Shown in pieces: positions 1 through 9,963 of a stretch of DNA of 64,000 nucleotides. The notes beneath the pieces were generated by a model that was not told the DNA's origin, did not search any database, and saw only the letters and a program-made list of their open reading frames with translations. The DNA is from a bacterium (GTDB lineage Bacteria > Planctomycetota > Planctomycetia > Planctomycetales > Planctomycetaceae). Both the position numbers and the translations under genes were made by a program. The stretch lies in the NCBI GenBank assembly GCA_016125225.1, contig WGME01000013.1:124001-188000 (forward strand), written 5' to 3'. The first letter of the stretch is position 1. The number at the start of each line of letters is the position of its first letter.

Positions 1-1858
1 GCAGTTCCACCCGGCGATCGAGATTGCGGGGCATCCAGTCGGCACTGGAGATAAATAGCCGTTCGTCGCCGCCATGCAGGAAATAGAGAAGCCGGCTGTG
101 CTCGAGGAAGCGGTCAACCACGCTGGTGACGGTGATGTTCTCGCTCAGTTCCGGGACACCGGGCCGCAGGCTGCAGACGCCTCGGATGTTGAGCCGGACC
201 CGAACCCCCGCTTGCGACGCCCGGTACAACGCCTCAATCATTGTCTCGTCGAGGAGGGCATTCAGTTTGATGAGAATGCTGGCCCGCTTGCCGGCTTTCT
301 TGAAGTTGATTTCGGCTTCAATCATTTCGAGCAGCCGTTCGCGTAAACCAATCGGGGCGGCTTCGATTTTGTGGAACCGCTGCGGTTGGGAGTACCCGGT
401 GATGGCGTGAAAGAACGCGGTGGCATCGCCGCCGTACTCATCATCGCAGGTCATCAGGCTGGCATCGCTGTACAGCCGTGATGTCTGTTCGTTGTAGTTG
501 CCAGTGCCAAAGTGGACATACCGCATGAGGCCCTGCGGTTCACGGCGGACCACCAGGCAGATTTTGGCATGCGTCTTGAGGCCTTTCACACCATAGATGA
601 CCTGCACGCCATTGCGTTCGAGTTCGCGGGCCCATTCGATGTTGCGGGCTTCATCGAAACGGGCTTTCAACTCGACCAAAGCCGTCACATACTTGCCCCG
701 TTGAGCCGCCTTGCGGAGTGCAGCAATGATCGGGCTGCGGGCACTGGTTCGGTACAACGTCTGCTTGATCGACAAGACATCCGGATCTTCGGCGGATTCT
801 TCGATGAACCGGACCACCGGCTCGAAACTCTCGTAGGGGTGGTACAGCAGAATATCCCCCTGAGCGATGTTTTCGAACATGGTTTTCGTGGTGTCGATGC
901 GCGGGTTGGCGATCGGCGGCCATGGCTCATACCGTAACTGATCGAAGCCCTGCGAATCGGTCAGCCGCATCAATCCGGCCAGATCGAGCGGTCCGGGAAT
1001 TTCGAACACAAATTCATCGCGCACCTGCAGGTGAGTTTGCAGGAACGAACGCAATTCAGGACTGGCTTCGCTGGAGATTTCCAGCCGCACGGCGGAGCTT
1101 TCCTTTCGGGCTTCAAGGACTTCCTGAATTCCCGAAAGGAGGTCGGACGCGAGGTCTTCCCGCAATTCCAGGTCGGCATTCCGTGTGATCCTGAACAGCG
1201 CGGCATCCAGAATTTTCTCGCCCGGAAAGAAGCGGTTCAGATGTAACAGCACAGCGTCTTCAAGGAACAAAAAACCCTGGCCATCGTCACGCGGCAACGT
1301 AATGAACCGCTGCAATTGCCGACCGAAAGGGATGACGGCGAACCGTGGCAGCCCCCCCGCAGTCGAAGGAGTTAAGCGCACGGCGACATGCAATGTCAGG
1401 CTACCCAACAGCGGGAAGGGCTGCTCTTCGTCGATCGACATCGCCGAGAGGACCGGGTAGACCTCGTTCTGAATGACCGACTCAACCACGCGTGCCTGCC
1501 GCTCATTCAATTCCGTCGCCTTGACGGGGTGAATGCCGGCAGCCGCTAATGCCGGCAGCAATTCCTGCATCAGGCAGGCATACTGATCGGCGACAAATTG
1601 CCGGGTCCGTTGCAGCACGGTGACCAGCATTTCCGGAGTGGCTGCGGTCAGGGCTGAGTCATCGTCATCGGGGTTCCGACTCGCAAGCTGGAGGCTGCCG
1701 ATCCGCACGCTCACGAATTCATCGAGGTTGCTGCCGGTGATGGCCAAAAATTTCAGCCGTTCCAGCAAAGGCAATGCGGGCTGATGCGCTTCGTCAAGGA
1801 CGCGCTGGTTGAATTCGAGCCAACTGAGTTCACGGTTGAAAAAACGAGGTTCGGTCAC
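1..1858 (-). CDS. ppk1: polyphosphate kinase 1 (3' end cut by window start)
   Basis: Reversibly transfers the gamma-phosphate of ATP onto inorganic polyphosphate. The minus strand translates to a PPK1 N-terminus (NRELSWLEFNQRV), the phosphohistidine motif KTHAK (His codon about 569-571), the second essential His in FLEHSRLLYF (codon about 98-100) and the ADWMPRNLDRRVE motif just before the window edge. About 619 codons are visible; the family is usually about 700, so only the extreme C-terminus is missing. The start is GTG at 1858, overlapping the TGA of the upstream ppx gene by 4 bases (GTGA), which implies translational coupling. Polyphosphate synthesis and degradation are thus co-expressed. 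Identification is firm; the gene is partial only because of the window. Confidence 0.95.
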   Translation of the reverse strand, partial: MTEPRFFNRELSWLEFNQRVLDEAHQPALPLLERLKFLAITGSNLDEFVSVRIGSLQLASRNPDDDDSALTAATPEMLVTVLQRTRQFVADQYACLMQELLPALAAAGIHPVKATELNERQARVVESVIQNEVYPVLSAMSIDEEQPFPLLGSLTLHVAVRLTPSTAGGLPRFAVIPFGRQLQRFITLPRDDGQGFLFLEDAVLLHLNRFFPGEKILDAALFRITRNADLELREDLASDLLSGIQEVLEARKESSAVRLEISSEASPELRSFLQTHLQVRDEFVFEIPGPLDLAGLMRLTDSQGFDQLRYEPWPPIANPRIDTTKTMFENIAQGDILLYHPYESFEPVVRFIEESAEDPDVLSIKQTLYRTSARSPIIAALRKAAQRGKYVTALVELKARFDEARNIEWARELERNGVQVIYGVKGLKTHAKICLVVRREPQGLMRYVHFGTGNYNEQTSRLYSDASLMTCDDEYGGDATAFFHAITGYSQPQRFHKIEAAPIGLRERLLEMIEAEINFKKAGKRASILIKLNALLDETMIEALYRASQAGVRVRLNIRGVCSLRPGVPELSENITVTSVVDRFLEHSRLLYFLHGGDERLFISSADWMPRNLDRRVEL

Positions 1859-3435
1859 GGTCTCAACTTCCGCAGCGTGACCGGCAAGCCGAAGGTTTCT
1901 TCAAACAGCGAGCCGGTTTGTCGTAACGCCAGGTTTTCCAGGGAAAGGTCATCAATGTGAGGCACGGAAATCACCAGCCGGCCTCCTTCGCGTGAAAAGC
2001 GAAACTCCTGCAATCGCTGACTGTGCGACGCGTCCAAGGCATCGGCCACCCGCAACAGGGCGGCCATCTTGGCGATGGCAATGCGGCGATCGCGGTCCAA
2101 AGCGGTATACACAGGATGCGTCGGCTTTGGTGAGGACTTGCGGTGATACCGTGCCGTTAATGCCACCAGTTGCACGTCTTTCTGCGACAGGCCGAAGATC
2201 TCGCTGTTCGCAATCAGATACATGGTGTGTTTGTGATAGCTGCCCGTGCTCACGTACAGGCCGATCTCGTGCAAGAGTGCGGCTACTGTCAGCAACAGCT
2301 CATAGGACGGTTCCAGATGATGCAGTTCCCGCAGATTCTGGAACAGAATGCGACAGAGTTTGGCGATGTGCCGGGCATGCTGCTCATCAAAGTCAAACTT
2401 CCGGCCCAGATCGATGGCAGAACGAACCACCTGATTGACGAAATCCTGGCTCCAGGCACCGCGCGTTGCCATCTCGGTGAGCAGACCATCGCGGAGATTG
2501 ACGTTGCTGACTACCACCTGATTCAGTTCAAAGGCTCGACAGAGATGCACATAAGAGAGCAGGGCCGGTCCGATGGTGGCGGCGTCGGGAAAAGGAATCC
2601 GGTACTTGTGAACCAGTTTGTCTTCGTTCATACCCAACACGATGTCGGTCAACGCCTCCAGTCGGGAGAGCGGCAACCGGACCACTTGCTCGGGAGTCCA
2701 GTCGGGAATGATCTGTTTGGCGGCAAACCGGAGATCGCCCCCCAGGCTGACCAGTTCCTGCACGGCTTCGCTGGGCAGTTGCTGGGTCATCTGTTCGATG
2801 ATCCGTTGAATCTGCTGGTCCATGATTTTGCGAGATGACGATTGCGGCGCACGAAACGCTTCGAGCTGTTCCCGCAGACGCAACGAGCCGAGTCGGTAAG
2901 AATGGCTGAAAATCACATCGGCGTTGTTGACCAGCAACAATTCCGTGCTGCCACCGCCGACTTCCGCGACGACGGTATTCCGGTCTTTGAGTTCCGGGTC
3001 TTCTTTCAGCAGGGGTTGAATGCCGAGGTAAGTCACACGGCTGACTTCGGCTTCATCGATCGGCTGAACCGAGATGCCGGTGGCCGAGTAAATGCGGTCG
3101 ATAAAGGCCAGACGGTTCTGCGCTTCCCGCACGGCGCTGGTGGCAACGCAACGCAGTTGTTCCGGCCGATCGAGACTGTGTTCACTGAGCACCTGACGAT
3201 AGCTGAGCAGAATCCGCACGCAATCTTCGATCGTGCTCTTCTCGATAATACCCCGGCTGAAGGTGTCTTTGCCGAGGTTCACCGATTGCGACAACGCGGC
3301 CAGCGGACGGATATTTCCTTCACTGGAAATTTCGGCAACGGCCATGCGGATGGCTGTCGTGCCGATATCGATCACGGCGACCGTTTGATGACTGGCCGTT
3401 GAGCGGGAAGGTGCGGCAATGGCCTCTGTCGGCAT
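1855..3435 (-). CDS. ppx: Ppx/GppA family exopolyphosphatase with C-terminal HD domain
   Basis: Predicted to remove terminal phosphates from polyphosphate (or the 5'-phosphate of pppGpp). The 526-residue protein starts the ASKHA-type phosphatase fold with VIDIGTTAIRMAVAEI at about residues 20-35. It carries the second phosphate-loop-like EVGGGSTELL and ends with an HD-type region (ALLHEIGLYVSTGSYHKH, then ARYHRKSSPK). This long architecture matches bacterial Ppx rather than short Ppx1. It is immediately upstream of and overlaps ppk1, a classic polyphosphate operon in reversed order. Ppx and GppA activities cannot be separated from sequence; the ppk1 neighbour favours Ppx. Confidence 0.9.
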   Translation of the reverse strand: MPTEAIAAPSRSTASHQTVAVIDIGTTAIRMAVAEISSEGNIRPLAALSQSVNLGKDTFSRGIIEKSTIEDCVRILLSYRQVLSEHSLDRPEQLRCVATSAVREAQNRLAFIDRIYSATGISVQPIDEAEVSRVTYLGIQPLLKEDPELKDRNTVVAEVGGGSTELLLVNNADVIFSHSYRLGSLRLREQLEAFRAPQSSSRKIMDQQIQRIIEQMTQQLPSEAVQELVSLGGDLRFAAKQIIPDWTPEQVVRLPLSRLEALTDIVLGMNEDKLVHKYRIPFPDAATIGPALLSYVHLCRAFELNQVVVSNVNLRDGLLTEMATRGAWSQDFVNQVVRSAIDLGRKFDFDEQHARHIAKLCRILFQNLRELHHLEPSYELLLTVAALLHEIGLYVSTGSYHKHTMYLIANSEIFGLSQKDVQLVALTARYHRKSSPKPTHPVYTALDRDRRIAIAKMAALLRVADALDASHSQRLQEFRFSREGGRLVISVPHIDDLSLENLALRQTGSLFEETFGLPVTLRKLRP

Positions 3436-3501
3436 GATCCATCGACCCGAGTATGAGGGGAACCTCTAACGCCAGGACTCAGCTCTCACGACTTCAATGG
3501 T

Positions 3502-4479
3502 TCAACTGCTAGACTTGGACGACAGGACCTGTTTTGCCCAGGCAGCACTCCCCATGACACCGGCATCATCACCGAGCTTGGCCACGGAAACTTCGTAACT
3601 TTTCTGGTAGGCCGGCATCACGCGGTGCTTGAGTTCATTCTGAACTTCATCGAGATAGATTTTTGGCAAGGCTTCCACCAGGCCTCCCCCCAGCACCAGC
3701 TGATCGGGAAGCAGGACGTTGACCATACCGGCGAGAGCGGCACCCAGCACGCGGGCACTGTGACGCACGATCTCTTCGACGATGCTGTCACCCGCTTCAA
3801 TGGCTTCGGCCAGACTGCCGCTGCGAATGTTGGCGAGATCGGTCCCTGCGACGCGAAGGAGATGTGGGGCTTGCCCGCGATAGGCCGCCTTCGCAATTTC
3901 CGCAGAAATCGCCAGGCGGCTGGCCACGGTTTCCAGGCATCCCCGCCGACCGCATCCGCATGGTGCCCCATGAGGATCGATCGGAAAATGGCCGATTTCG
4001 AGGCAGGAAGAATGTTTCCCGCGAAAGATCTGGCCTTCATAAATCAGGCCACCGCCAATGCCGGTTCCGGGAAAAACTCCGAGTGCCGTCCGGGCACCAC
4101 GCGCGACACCAAATGTGTATTCGCCGAACAGTCCCGCGTCGACATCGTTACAGACGGCGACGCGGCAACCGAGCTTCTTTTCCAGAATCTGCTGCAGAGG
4201 CACATCTTTCCAACCCAGGTTGGGGGCACCGATGATCACGCCCGATTCCATATCGATCGGCCCGGGCACACCGATCCCCATGCCCTCCAACTGAGACGGA
4301 GAAATCTTGGCCTCATCACACAGCTTCTCGATGATACCGACAATGCGGTCGACCCCCGCGTCGCCCCCTTCATGACCGCGTGTCTTTTTGCGGCGTCGCG
4401 CCAGGGGCTGCCAGTCGCCGTCAAAGATGACGGCGTGCATCTTGGTCCCCCCCAGATCAAACCCTAGCCATGAACCCAT
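3502..4479 (-). CDS. ROK family sugar kinase (glucokinase-like)
   Basis: A cytoplasmic ATP-dependent sugar kinase of 325 residues, the normal ROK length. Visible features are the N-terminal phosphate loop LGFDLGGTKMHAVIFD (residues 5-20), catalytic Asp in CNDVDAGLFGE (Asp112), the second loop FPGTGIGGGLI (136-146), and the ROK zinc site EIGHFPID with His164 plus CGCGRRGC (Cys174, Cys176, Cys181). It lies 66 bases upstream of ppx on the same strand, so it may head the operon. Glucose is the likeliest substrate, but N-acetylmannosamine, fructose or allose kinases share these motifs. There is no DNA-binding HTH, so it is a kinase rather than a NagC-type repressor. Confidence 0.85.
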   Translation of the reverse strand: MGSWLGFDLGGTKMHAVIFDGDWQPLARRRKKTRGHEGGDAGVDRIVGIIEKLCDEAKISPSQLEGMGIGVPGPIDMESGVIIGAPNLGWKDVPLQQILEKKLGCRVAVCNDVDAGLFGEYTFGVARGARTALGVFPGTGIGGGLIYEGQIFRGKHSSCLEIGHFPIDPHGAPCGCGRRGCLETVASRLAISAEIAKAAYRGQAPHLLRVAGTDLANIRSGSLAEAIEAGDSIVEEIVRHSARVLGAALAGMVNVLLPDQLVLGGGLVEALPKIYLDEVQNELKHRVMPAYQKSYEVSVAKLGDDAGVMGSAAWAKQVLSSKSSS

Positions 4480-4715
4480 GCTGCTTGTTCCACGTCACTG
4501 GAAAATGGTTGGCTTGTTCCGCCCGTTGTCCGACAGGGTAACACAAATAGATTTCCCCTGAAACTCGCCCCTATGAACTGAAAATAGTTCTTACAGTCAG
4601 AATCAACCGCTTGTCTCACCGACAGGCATGGTCACTCCAGTGGCAGATATGCTATTCTGTTGATCTATTCCTTGGATGTTGTTTTCCAGTGTTTGTTCAG
4701 CGGAATTCCTTCGGC

Positions 4716-7700
4716 ATGAACAGTCGTTGTCTGCAGTTCATCTTGGTTTTGTGTGGTGTTGGATCGGGCTTTTCGGAGATGCAGGCCGCCGAGCCCGATT
4801 TCAATCGGGAAGTCCGGCCGATTCTGTCGAAAGCCTGTTTCAAGTGTCACGGACCCGATGACACGTCGCGTGCGGGGAACGTCCGTCTCGATTTGCGCGA
4901 CACCGCTGTTGGCAGCGGAGACAGCGGACTGCGGGTGATCGTGCCGCATCATCCGGAAGACAGCGAACTGCTGCGGCGGATCACGACAGACGATCCCGAT
5001 GTGTTGATGCCCCCGCCGGCCACTCATCTGAAACTCACCGCGGCCGAGAAAGACATTCTGCGGCGATGGATTGCCGCGGGGGCCACCTATGCCCCGCACT
5101 GGGCCTTCGTGAAACCAGAGGCCGGCGAGTTGCCCGTGGTCTCGAAACCGGAGTGGGTTCGCAACGCGATTGATGCCTTCATTCTGGCGCGACTCGATGC
5201 CGCACAATTGCGACCGCAACCGGAGGCCGACCGGTACACACTTATTCGCCGGGCCTCTCTCGATCTGATTGGCTTGCCCCCCAGTTCTGAGGCGGTCGAG
5301 GCGTTCCTGCAGGACACTCGGCCCGATGCCTATGAACGGTTGGTCGATGAACTGCTGGCGTCGCCACAATATGGAGAACGCTGGTCGCGGGAATGGCTTG
5401 ACCTGGCCCGCTATGCCGACACCAACGGCTACGAAAAAGACCGTCCGCGTTCGGTCTGGCCCTACCGCGATTGGGTGATTGAAGCGATCAATGCCGACCT
5501 GCCGTTTGATCAATTCAGCATCGAACAGTTGGCAGGTGATCTGTTGCCGGACGCGACCGCCGAACAACGAATCGCCACAGGCTTTCATCGGCAAACCATG
5601 CTGAATGAAGAAGGGGGCATCGACCCGTTGGAGTTTCGGTTCCATGCAATGACTGATCGTATTGCGACCACGGGGGCCGTCTGGCTCGGTATGACAGTGG
5701 GCTGTGCCCAGTGCCACACCCACAAGTACGATCCCATCTTACAGACCGATTACTACCGGATGATGGCGTTTCTCAATAACGCCGATGAACTCGATTACGA
5801 GGTGGCCTCGCCAGCCATCACCGCTCGTCGAGCGGTCTTGGAAGCGGAGATCGCCCACCGGGAACGTGAACTCCCTTCCCGCTTTCCACCGCTGGATGCC
5901 TGGACCTGGCACGTGCCCCGCGTGGTCTCCGTCGCCTCGGCTCAAGGGGCGACGTTGACCGTGCAGGACGACATGGCGATTCTCGTCTCGGGCAACAGCC
6001 CCGAAACCGATACCTACACCATTACCTTGGAGTCCGATCAACCCGAGATCGCGGCCATTCAAGTGGAAGCCCTCACCGATGGTTCGCTGGGTCAACAGGG
6101 ACCGGGGCGGACTCCATATGGCAACTTCGTCGTGACCGAATTGCAGGTCGATCATGTCAGTGAAGCCGGTCGCGCGGAACCTTTGAACTTTCAGATGGCG
6201 ATGGCCGACTTCGCTCAGGACAAGTTCCCTGCCGATCATGCAATCGATGGCCAGCCCAACACCGGTTGGGCCATCAGTGGTCAGGGGAAATGGAATGTCC
6301 CGCGCACGCTCACGGCCCGCTTTACCCGCCGGGTGCGTCAATCCGGCCCCAAATCCTGGACTATCCACATCGAGCAATGGCATGGCGGACAGCACACGCT
6401 CGGCAAATTCCGCATTCGCTTCGGCCACATCACTGACCAGCGACCTGCTCGCGTGCGTCAGAAGGCTCACCTCGAACAGAAATTCACCGCGTGGTTGCAG
6501 ACCCATGAACAACAGTCCGTCGATTGGACCGTTCTCAAACCGCAGGCTTGGAAAACCACGCTGCCCAAGCTGGAACTGTTGGACGATGGTTCCCTGCTGG
6601 CCTCTGGCGATCTCTCCAAACACGATGTCTATGACCTGACGTTCGGCCCCGAGCTAGTCGGAGCTACGGCGATTCGGATTGAAGCTCTTCCTGATGATCG
6701 CTTACCGAAACATGGGCCCGGTGCTGTCTATTACGAAGGTCCCAAGGGGGACTTCTTCCTCAGCGAACTGCTGTGCTCTCCCGTGGGACAAGCCCCCGTG
6801 GCCTGGCAGGGAGCGGTGCACAGTTACGCCAATGGCAAGCAGGTTTCGGCGGGGGCGATTGATGGCAACCCACTCACCGGCTGGTCGATCGACGGCGGAC
6901 AAGGTCAGCCGCATGTCGCGATGTTCCGTTTTGCCGCTCCGTTGTCGGCTGCCGATTCCTATCAGCTGCGGATGATCTTCGAACGCTATTACGCGGCGGG
7001 ACTCGGTCGCTTCCGGATCGCCATGACGACCGATCCCAAGGTGTTGACCGCCGAATCAATTCTGCTACCGGAGCTCGAAGCCGTTCTGCGAATACCAGAG
7101 GTTCAGCGGACCTCCGACCAGCAAGCGCAGTTGCTGCAGGAATTCTGCCGCATGGCTCCGGAACTGGCGAAGGAGCGCACGGCGATCGAACAGTTGCGGA
7201 ATCAGCTTCCCGAACTGCCCACCACGCTGGTCTTTCGGGAACGTCCCGCCGATAACCCGCGCATGACGCACCGACATCATCGCGGTGAATTTCTGCAGCC
7301 CAAGGAAGAGTTGTCGCCCGGTGTGCCGGACTTCCTGCACGACTGGCCAACCAATGCACCCACGAACCGCCTCGAATTTGCCCGCTGGCTGGTCAGCCCG
7401 GACAATCCGTTGGTGGCCCGCGTAGTGGTGAATCGCCATTGGGCGGCGATCTTTGGACGGGGCCTTGTTCGCACCACGGAAGACTTCGGCTATCAGGGGG
7501 AACTACCGACGCATCCGGCATTGCTCGATTGGCTGGCGGTCGAATTCATGCGGCAAGGCTGGTCGGTTAAGTCGCTGCATCGTCTGATTGTTACCAGCGC
7601 CGCGTATCGGCAGGCGTCATCGTTAACCCCCGAAAGCCTGGAGCGTGATCCGCAGAACCGCCTGCTCAGTCGCGGAGCACGTGTGCGGCTCGATGCCGAA

Positions 7701-8285
7701 CTCATCCGGGATGCGCTCCTGCAAATGGCGGGTCTGCTGTCGGACAAGGAACTCGGCCCCAGCGTCTTTCCGCCGCAACCGGCGAGCATCACGACGGAAG
7801 GGGCTTATGGTCGGCTGAACTGGACCGTCAGCACAGGCGAGGACCGCTACCGCCGTGGACTGTATACCTTCGCAAAACGGTCGGCCCCTTATGCCATGTT
7901 CAATACCTTTGATGCCCCGAGTGGGGAAAGCTGCGTCCCGCGACGCGACATCTCGAATACCCCGCTGCAGGCACTGACGTTGTTGAACGACGCTGTTTTC
8001 GTAGAAGTCGCTCAGCACCTGGGACGCGAGTTCGCGGCACAGGAAGGGGAACTTGCTGACAAACTGCAGCGGCTGTTCCAGCGCTGTCTCACGCGCCAGG
8101 CGACGGCTGACGAACTGGCTGCCTTGACGGACTTTTATGCCAAGCAAAAGAGCCGGGCCGAGGCACAGGAACTCGATGTGGTGGCACTATCGGGCGAGTC
8201 ATCCGCACAGTCTGCCGATGCCGCCGTCTGGACCGCTGTGGCCCGCGTCTTGTTGAATCTCGATGAAACTATCACGAAAGAATGA
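4716..8285 (+). CDS. planctomycete PSCyt1-DUF1549-DUF1553 protein
   Basis: A large exported protein of about 1189 residues, start taken at the ATG preceding the signal peptide MNSRCLQFILVLCGVGSG. Order of parts: PSCyt1 with a haem-c type motif CFKCH (residues 41-45), DUF1549/PSCyt2 with GCAQCHTHKYDP, a long middle region with two similar beta-rich segments, then DUF1553/PSD1 (RHHRGEFLQPKEELSPGVP, FARWLVSPDNPLVARVVVNR). The family is massively expanded in planctomycetes and nearly always adjacent to a DUF1501 gene, as here. Biochemical function is unproven; roles in polysaccharide or sulfated-glycan breakdown have been suggested. An upstream in-frame TTG at 4611 is less likely to be the start because it precedes no export signal. 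Confidence 0.9.
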   Translation: MNSRCLQFILVLCGVGSGFSEMQAAEPDFNREVRPILSKACFKCHGPDDTSRAGNVRLDLRDTAVGSGDSGLRVIVPHHPEDSELLRRITTDDPDVLMPPPATHLKLTAAEKDILRRWIAAGATYAPHWAFVKPEAGELPVVSKPEWVRNAIDAFILARLDAAQLRPQPEADRYTLIRRASLDLIGLPPSSEAVEAFLQDTRPDAYERLVDELLASPQYGERWSREWLDLARYADTNGYEKDRPRSVWPYRDWVIEAINADLPFDQFSIEQLAGDLLPDATAEQRIATGFHRQTMLNEEGGIDPLEFRFHAMTDRIATTGAVWLGMTVGCAQCHTHKYDPILQTDYYRMMAFLNNADELDYEVASPAITARRAVLEAEIAHRERELPSRFPPLDAWTWHVPRVVSVASAQGATLTVQDDMAILVSGNSPETDTYTITLESDQPEIAAIQVEALTDGSLGQQGPGRTPYGNFVVTELQVDHVSEAGRAEPLNFQMAMADFAQDKFPADHAIDGQPNTGWAISGQGKWNVPRTLTARFTRRVRQSGPKSWTIHIEQWHGGQHTLGKFRIRFGHITDQRPARVRQKAHLEQKFTAWLQTHEQQSVDWTVLKPQAWKTTLPKLELLDDGSLLASGDLSKHDVYDLTFGPELVGATAIRIEALPDDRLPKHGPGAVYYEGPKGDFFLSELLCSPVGQAPVAWQGAVHSYANGKQVSAGAIDGNPLTGWSIDGGQGQPHVAMFRFAAPLSAADSYQLRMIFERYYAAGLGRFRIAMTTDPKVLTAESILLPELEAVLRIPEVQRTSDQQAQLLQEFCRMAPELAKERTAIEQLRNQLPELPTTLVFRERPADNPRMTHRHHRGEFLQPKEELSPGVPDFLHDWPTNAPTNRLEFARWLVSPDNPLVARVVVNRHWAAIFGRGLVRTTEDFGYQGELPTHPALLDWLAVEFMRQGWSVKSLHRLIVTSAAYRQASSLTPESLERDPQNRLLSRGARVRLDAELIRDALLQMAGLLSDKELGPSVFPPQPASITTEGAYGRLNWTVSTGEDRYRRGLYTFAKRSAPYAMFNTFDAPSGESCVPRRDISNTPLQALTLLNDAVFVEVAQHLGREFAAQEGELADKLQRLFQRCLTRQATADELAALTDFYAKQKSRAEAQELDVVALSGESSAQSADAAVWTAVARVLLNLDETITKE

Positions 8286-8326
8286 ACCACGGATGTCATC
8301 TATCTTCCCCATCAGCGATCGTGCTT

Positions 8327-8501
8327 CAAGCCCCCTCTCCACCGTTAACGGGAGAGAGGGTAGGGGTGAGGGGGGCGATCCGACTCAAGACATTGAGTGT
8401 CGAACGCCAAAAATTGGTCACAGTCTGCCTGCACTTAGCCATCAACTCACAATCCATTCAACCCCTCACCCTGGCCCTCTCCCCTGCAAGGGGCGAGGGG
8501 A
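8327..8501. repeat. REP-like inverted pair of GC-rich hairpin elements
   Basis: The left half contains CCCCTCTCCACCGTTAACGG then GGGAGAGAGGGTAGGGGTGAG; the right half, near 8460-8501, contains CCCCTCACCCTGGCCCTCTC then CCCTGCAAGGGGCGAGGGGA. Each half can fold, and the halves are near reverse complements of one another around about 90 bases of spacer. This is the layout of REP/BIME doublets, short palindromic elements mobilised by REP-associated tyrosine transposases. It lies between the DUF1553 stop and the likely DUF1501 start. It is accidentally open in frame, which would add about 80 spurious residues to DUF1501 if the longest open frame were used. Confidence 0.7.
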
Positions 8502-8502
8502 C

Positions 8503-9945
8503 ATGCTGGGGCCGCCCTCCTCGACTAACATCGCCCGTCGACACTTCCTGCAGGATTGCGGCGTCGGTCTCGGCAAAATCGCCCTCGCCGGATTAATAAC
8601 GTCCGCTTCCAGCCGCCATGGCTCAGCGGCGGAGTTGGCTGCAACGAATCCGCTCGCACCGCGTGATCCCCATTTCGCGCCGAAAGCGAAAGCCGTCATT
8701 CATCTCTTCATGGCCGGGGCACCGAGCCAACTCGATCTTTTCGACTACAAGCCGAAGCTAGTCGAATACGAAGGCAAATCGATTCCGCCGGAAATCATCG
8801 GCGGGCAACGTTACGCTTTTATCCGGTCCGACGCGGCCTGTCTCGGCCCGCGATTTCCCTTCCAGAAGTATGGTCAATCTGGCGCGGAACTCTCCGAGAT
8901 GCTGCCGCATCTCTCAAAAGTGGTCGACGACATCTGCCTGGTGAAATCGATTCGGACCGATCAGTTCAACCATGCCCCGGCACAAATCTTCTTCAACACC
9001 GGCTTCTCGCAACCCGGTCGGCCGAGCATGGGGTCATGGGTCACTTATGGTCTCGGGGCGGAAACGAACAATCTCCCCGCGTTCGTGGTGATGTCGACCG
9101 GGGCGGGCATTAGCGGTGGTGCGGCCAACTGGTCGAGTGGGTTTCTGTCGACCGTGCATACCGGCGTCCGCTTCCGCAATGAAGGTGATCCCATTCTCAA
9201 TGTCAGCAGCCCGGACGGTATCGATGCCCGGCTGCAACGCGACTCGCTCGATCTGGTTGGCTCTCTCAATCGACAACGACTGGCCGTGCAGCAGGACCCG
9301 GAAATTGCCACGCGGATTGCGTCTTATGAAATGGCGTTCCGCTTGCAGACATCGGCTCCCGAACTGATGGACCTCCGCAGTGAGACGCAGGAAACGCTGG
9401 ATTTGTACGGCGTCGACCCCGATAAACCCTCGTTTGCCCGGGCGTGTCTCCTGGCCCGGCGAATGGTGGAACGCGGTGTGCGGTTCATCAACATTTACAA
9501 CGAAGGCTGGGACGCCCATTCCGATGTCGCGGGCAACCTCAAAAAGAACTGTGGGGCCACCGATCAAGCTTCCGCAGCTTTGGTGACCGACCTTAAACGT
9601 CTCGGCATGCTCGACGAGACGCTCGTGGTCTGGGGCGGTGAATTCGGTCGCACGCCGATGGTCGAAACCAACCCGGCCCTCGGCCGTAGCTTAGGCCGCG
9701 ATCATCACCCACAAGCCTATACCATGTGGTTCGCCGGCGGCGGTTTCAAAGCAGGAATGACCTACGGCCAGACTGACGACCTGGGTTTCCACATCGTCGA
9801 AAACCCGGTCCACGTGCATGATGTCCAGGCCACGATTCTCAATTGCCTCGGCCTCGATCACGAACGCCTCACCTTCACTTATCAGGGTCGCCAGTACCGC
9901 CTAACCGACGTGCATGGGCACGTGGTCAAAGATTTGCTCATATAA
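8503..9945 (+). CDS. DUF1501 family Tat-exported protein
   Basis: A sulfatase/alkaline-phosphatase-fold protein of about 480 residues exported through the twin-arginine path. The N-terminus holds the Tat motif ARRHFLQDCGVGLGKIAL. The body has the DUF1501 hallmarks HLFMAGAPSQLDLFDYKP, NEGWDAHSDV and VVWGGEFGRTPM, and a C-terminal metal-ligand-like DHHPQAYTMWFAGGG. The start at the ATG of 8503 is chosen because it gives a normal Tat leader length; the open frame upstream runs through the REP-like repeat. It follows the DUF1553 gene by about 220 bases and is almost certainly its functional partner. The reaction is unknown; arylsulfatase-like hydrolysis is plausible from the fold. Confidence 0.9.
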   Translation: MLGPPSSTNIARRHFLQDCGVGLGKIALAGLITSASSRHGSAAELAATNPLAPRDPHFAPKAKAVIHLFMAGAPSQLDLFDYKPKLVEYEGKSIPPEIIGGQRYAFIRSDAACLGPRFPFQKYGQSGAELSEMLPHLSKVVDDICLVKSIRTDQFNHAPAQIFFNTGFSQPGRPSMGSWVTYGLGAETNNLPAFVVMSTGAGISGGAANWSSGFLSTVHTGVRFRNEGDPILNVSSPDGIDARLQRDSLDLVGSLNRQRLAVQQDPEIATRIASYEMAFRLQTSAPELMDLRSETQETLDLYGVDPDKPSFARACLLARRMVERGVRFINIYNEGWDAHSDVAGNLKKNCGATDQASAALVTDLKRLGMLDETLVVWGGEFGRTPMVETNPALGRSLGRDHHPQAYTMWFAGGGFKAGMTYGQTDDLGFHIVENPVHVHDVQATILNCLGLDHERLTFTYQGRQYRLTDVHGHVVKDLLI

Positions 9946-9963
9946 CTTGCAGGGGTGACTTGG

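Noticed and set aside
8263-8502. N-terminal extension of the DUF1501 frame from 8263
   Set aside because: It runs through an inverted GC-rich repeat and overlaps the DUF1553 end; the Tat leader begins after 8503.
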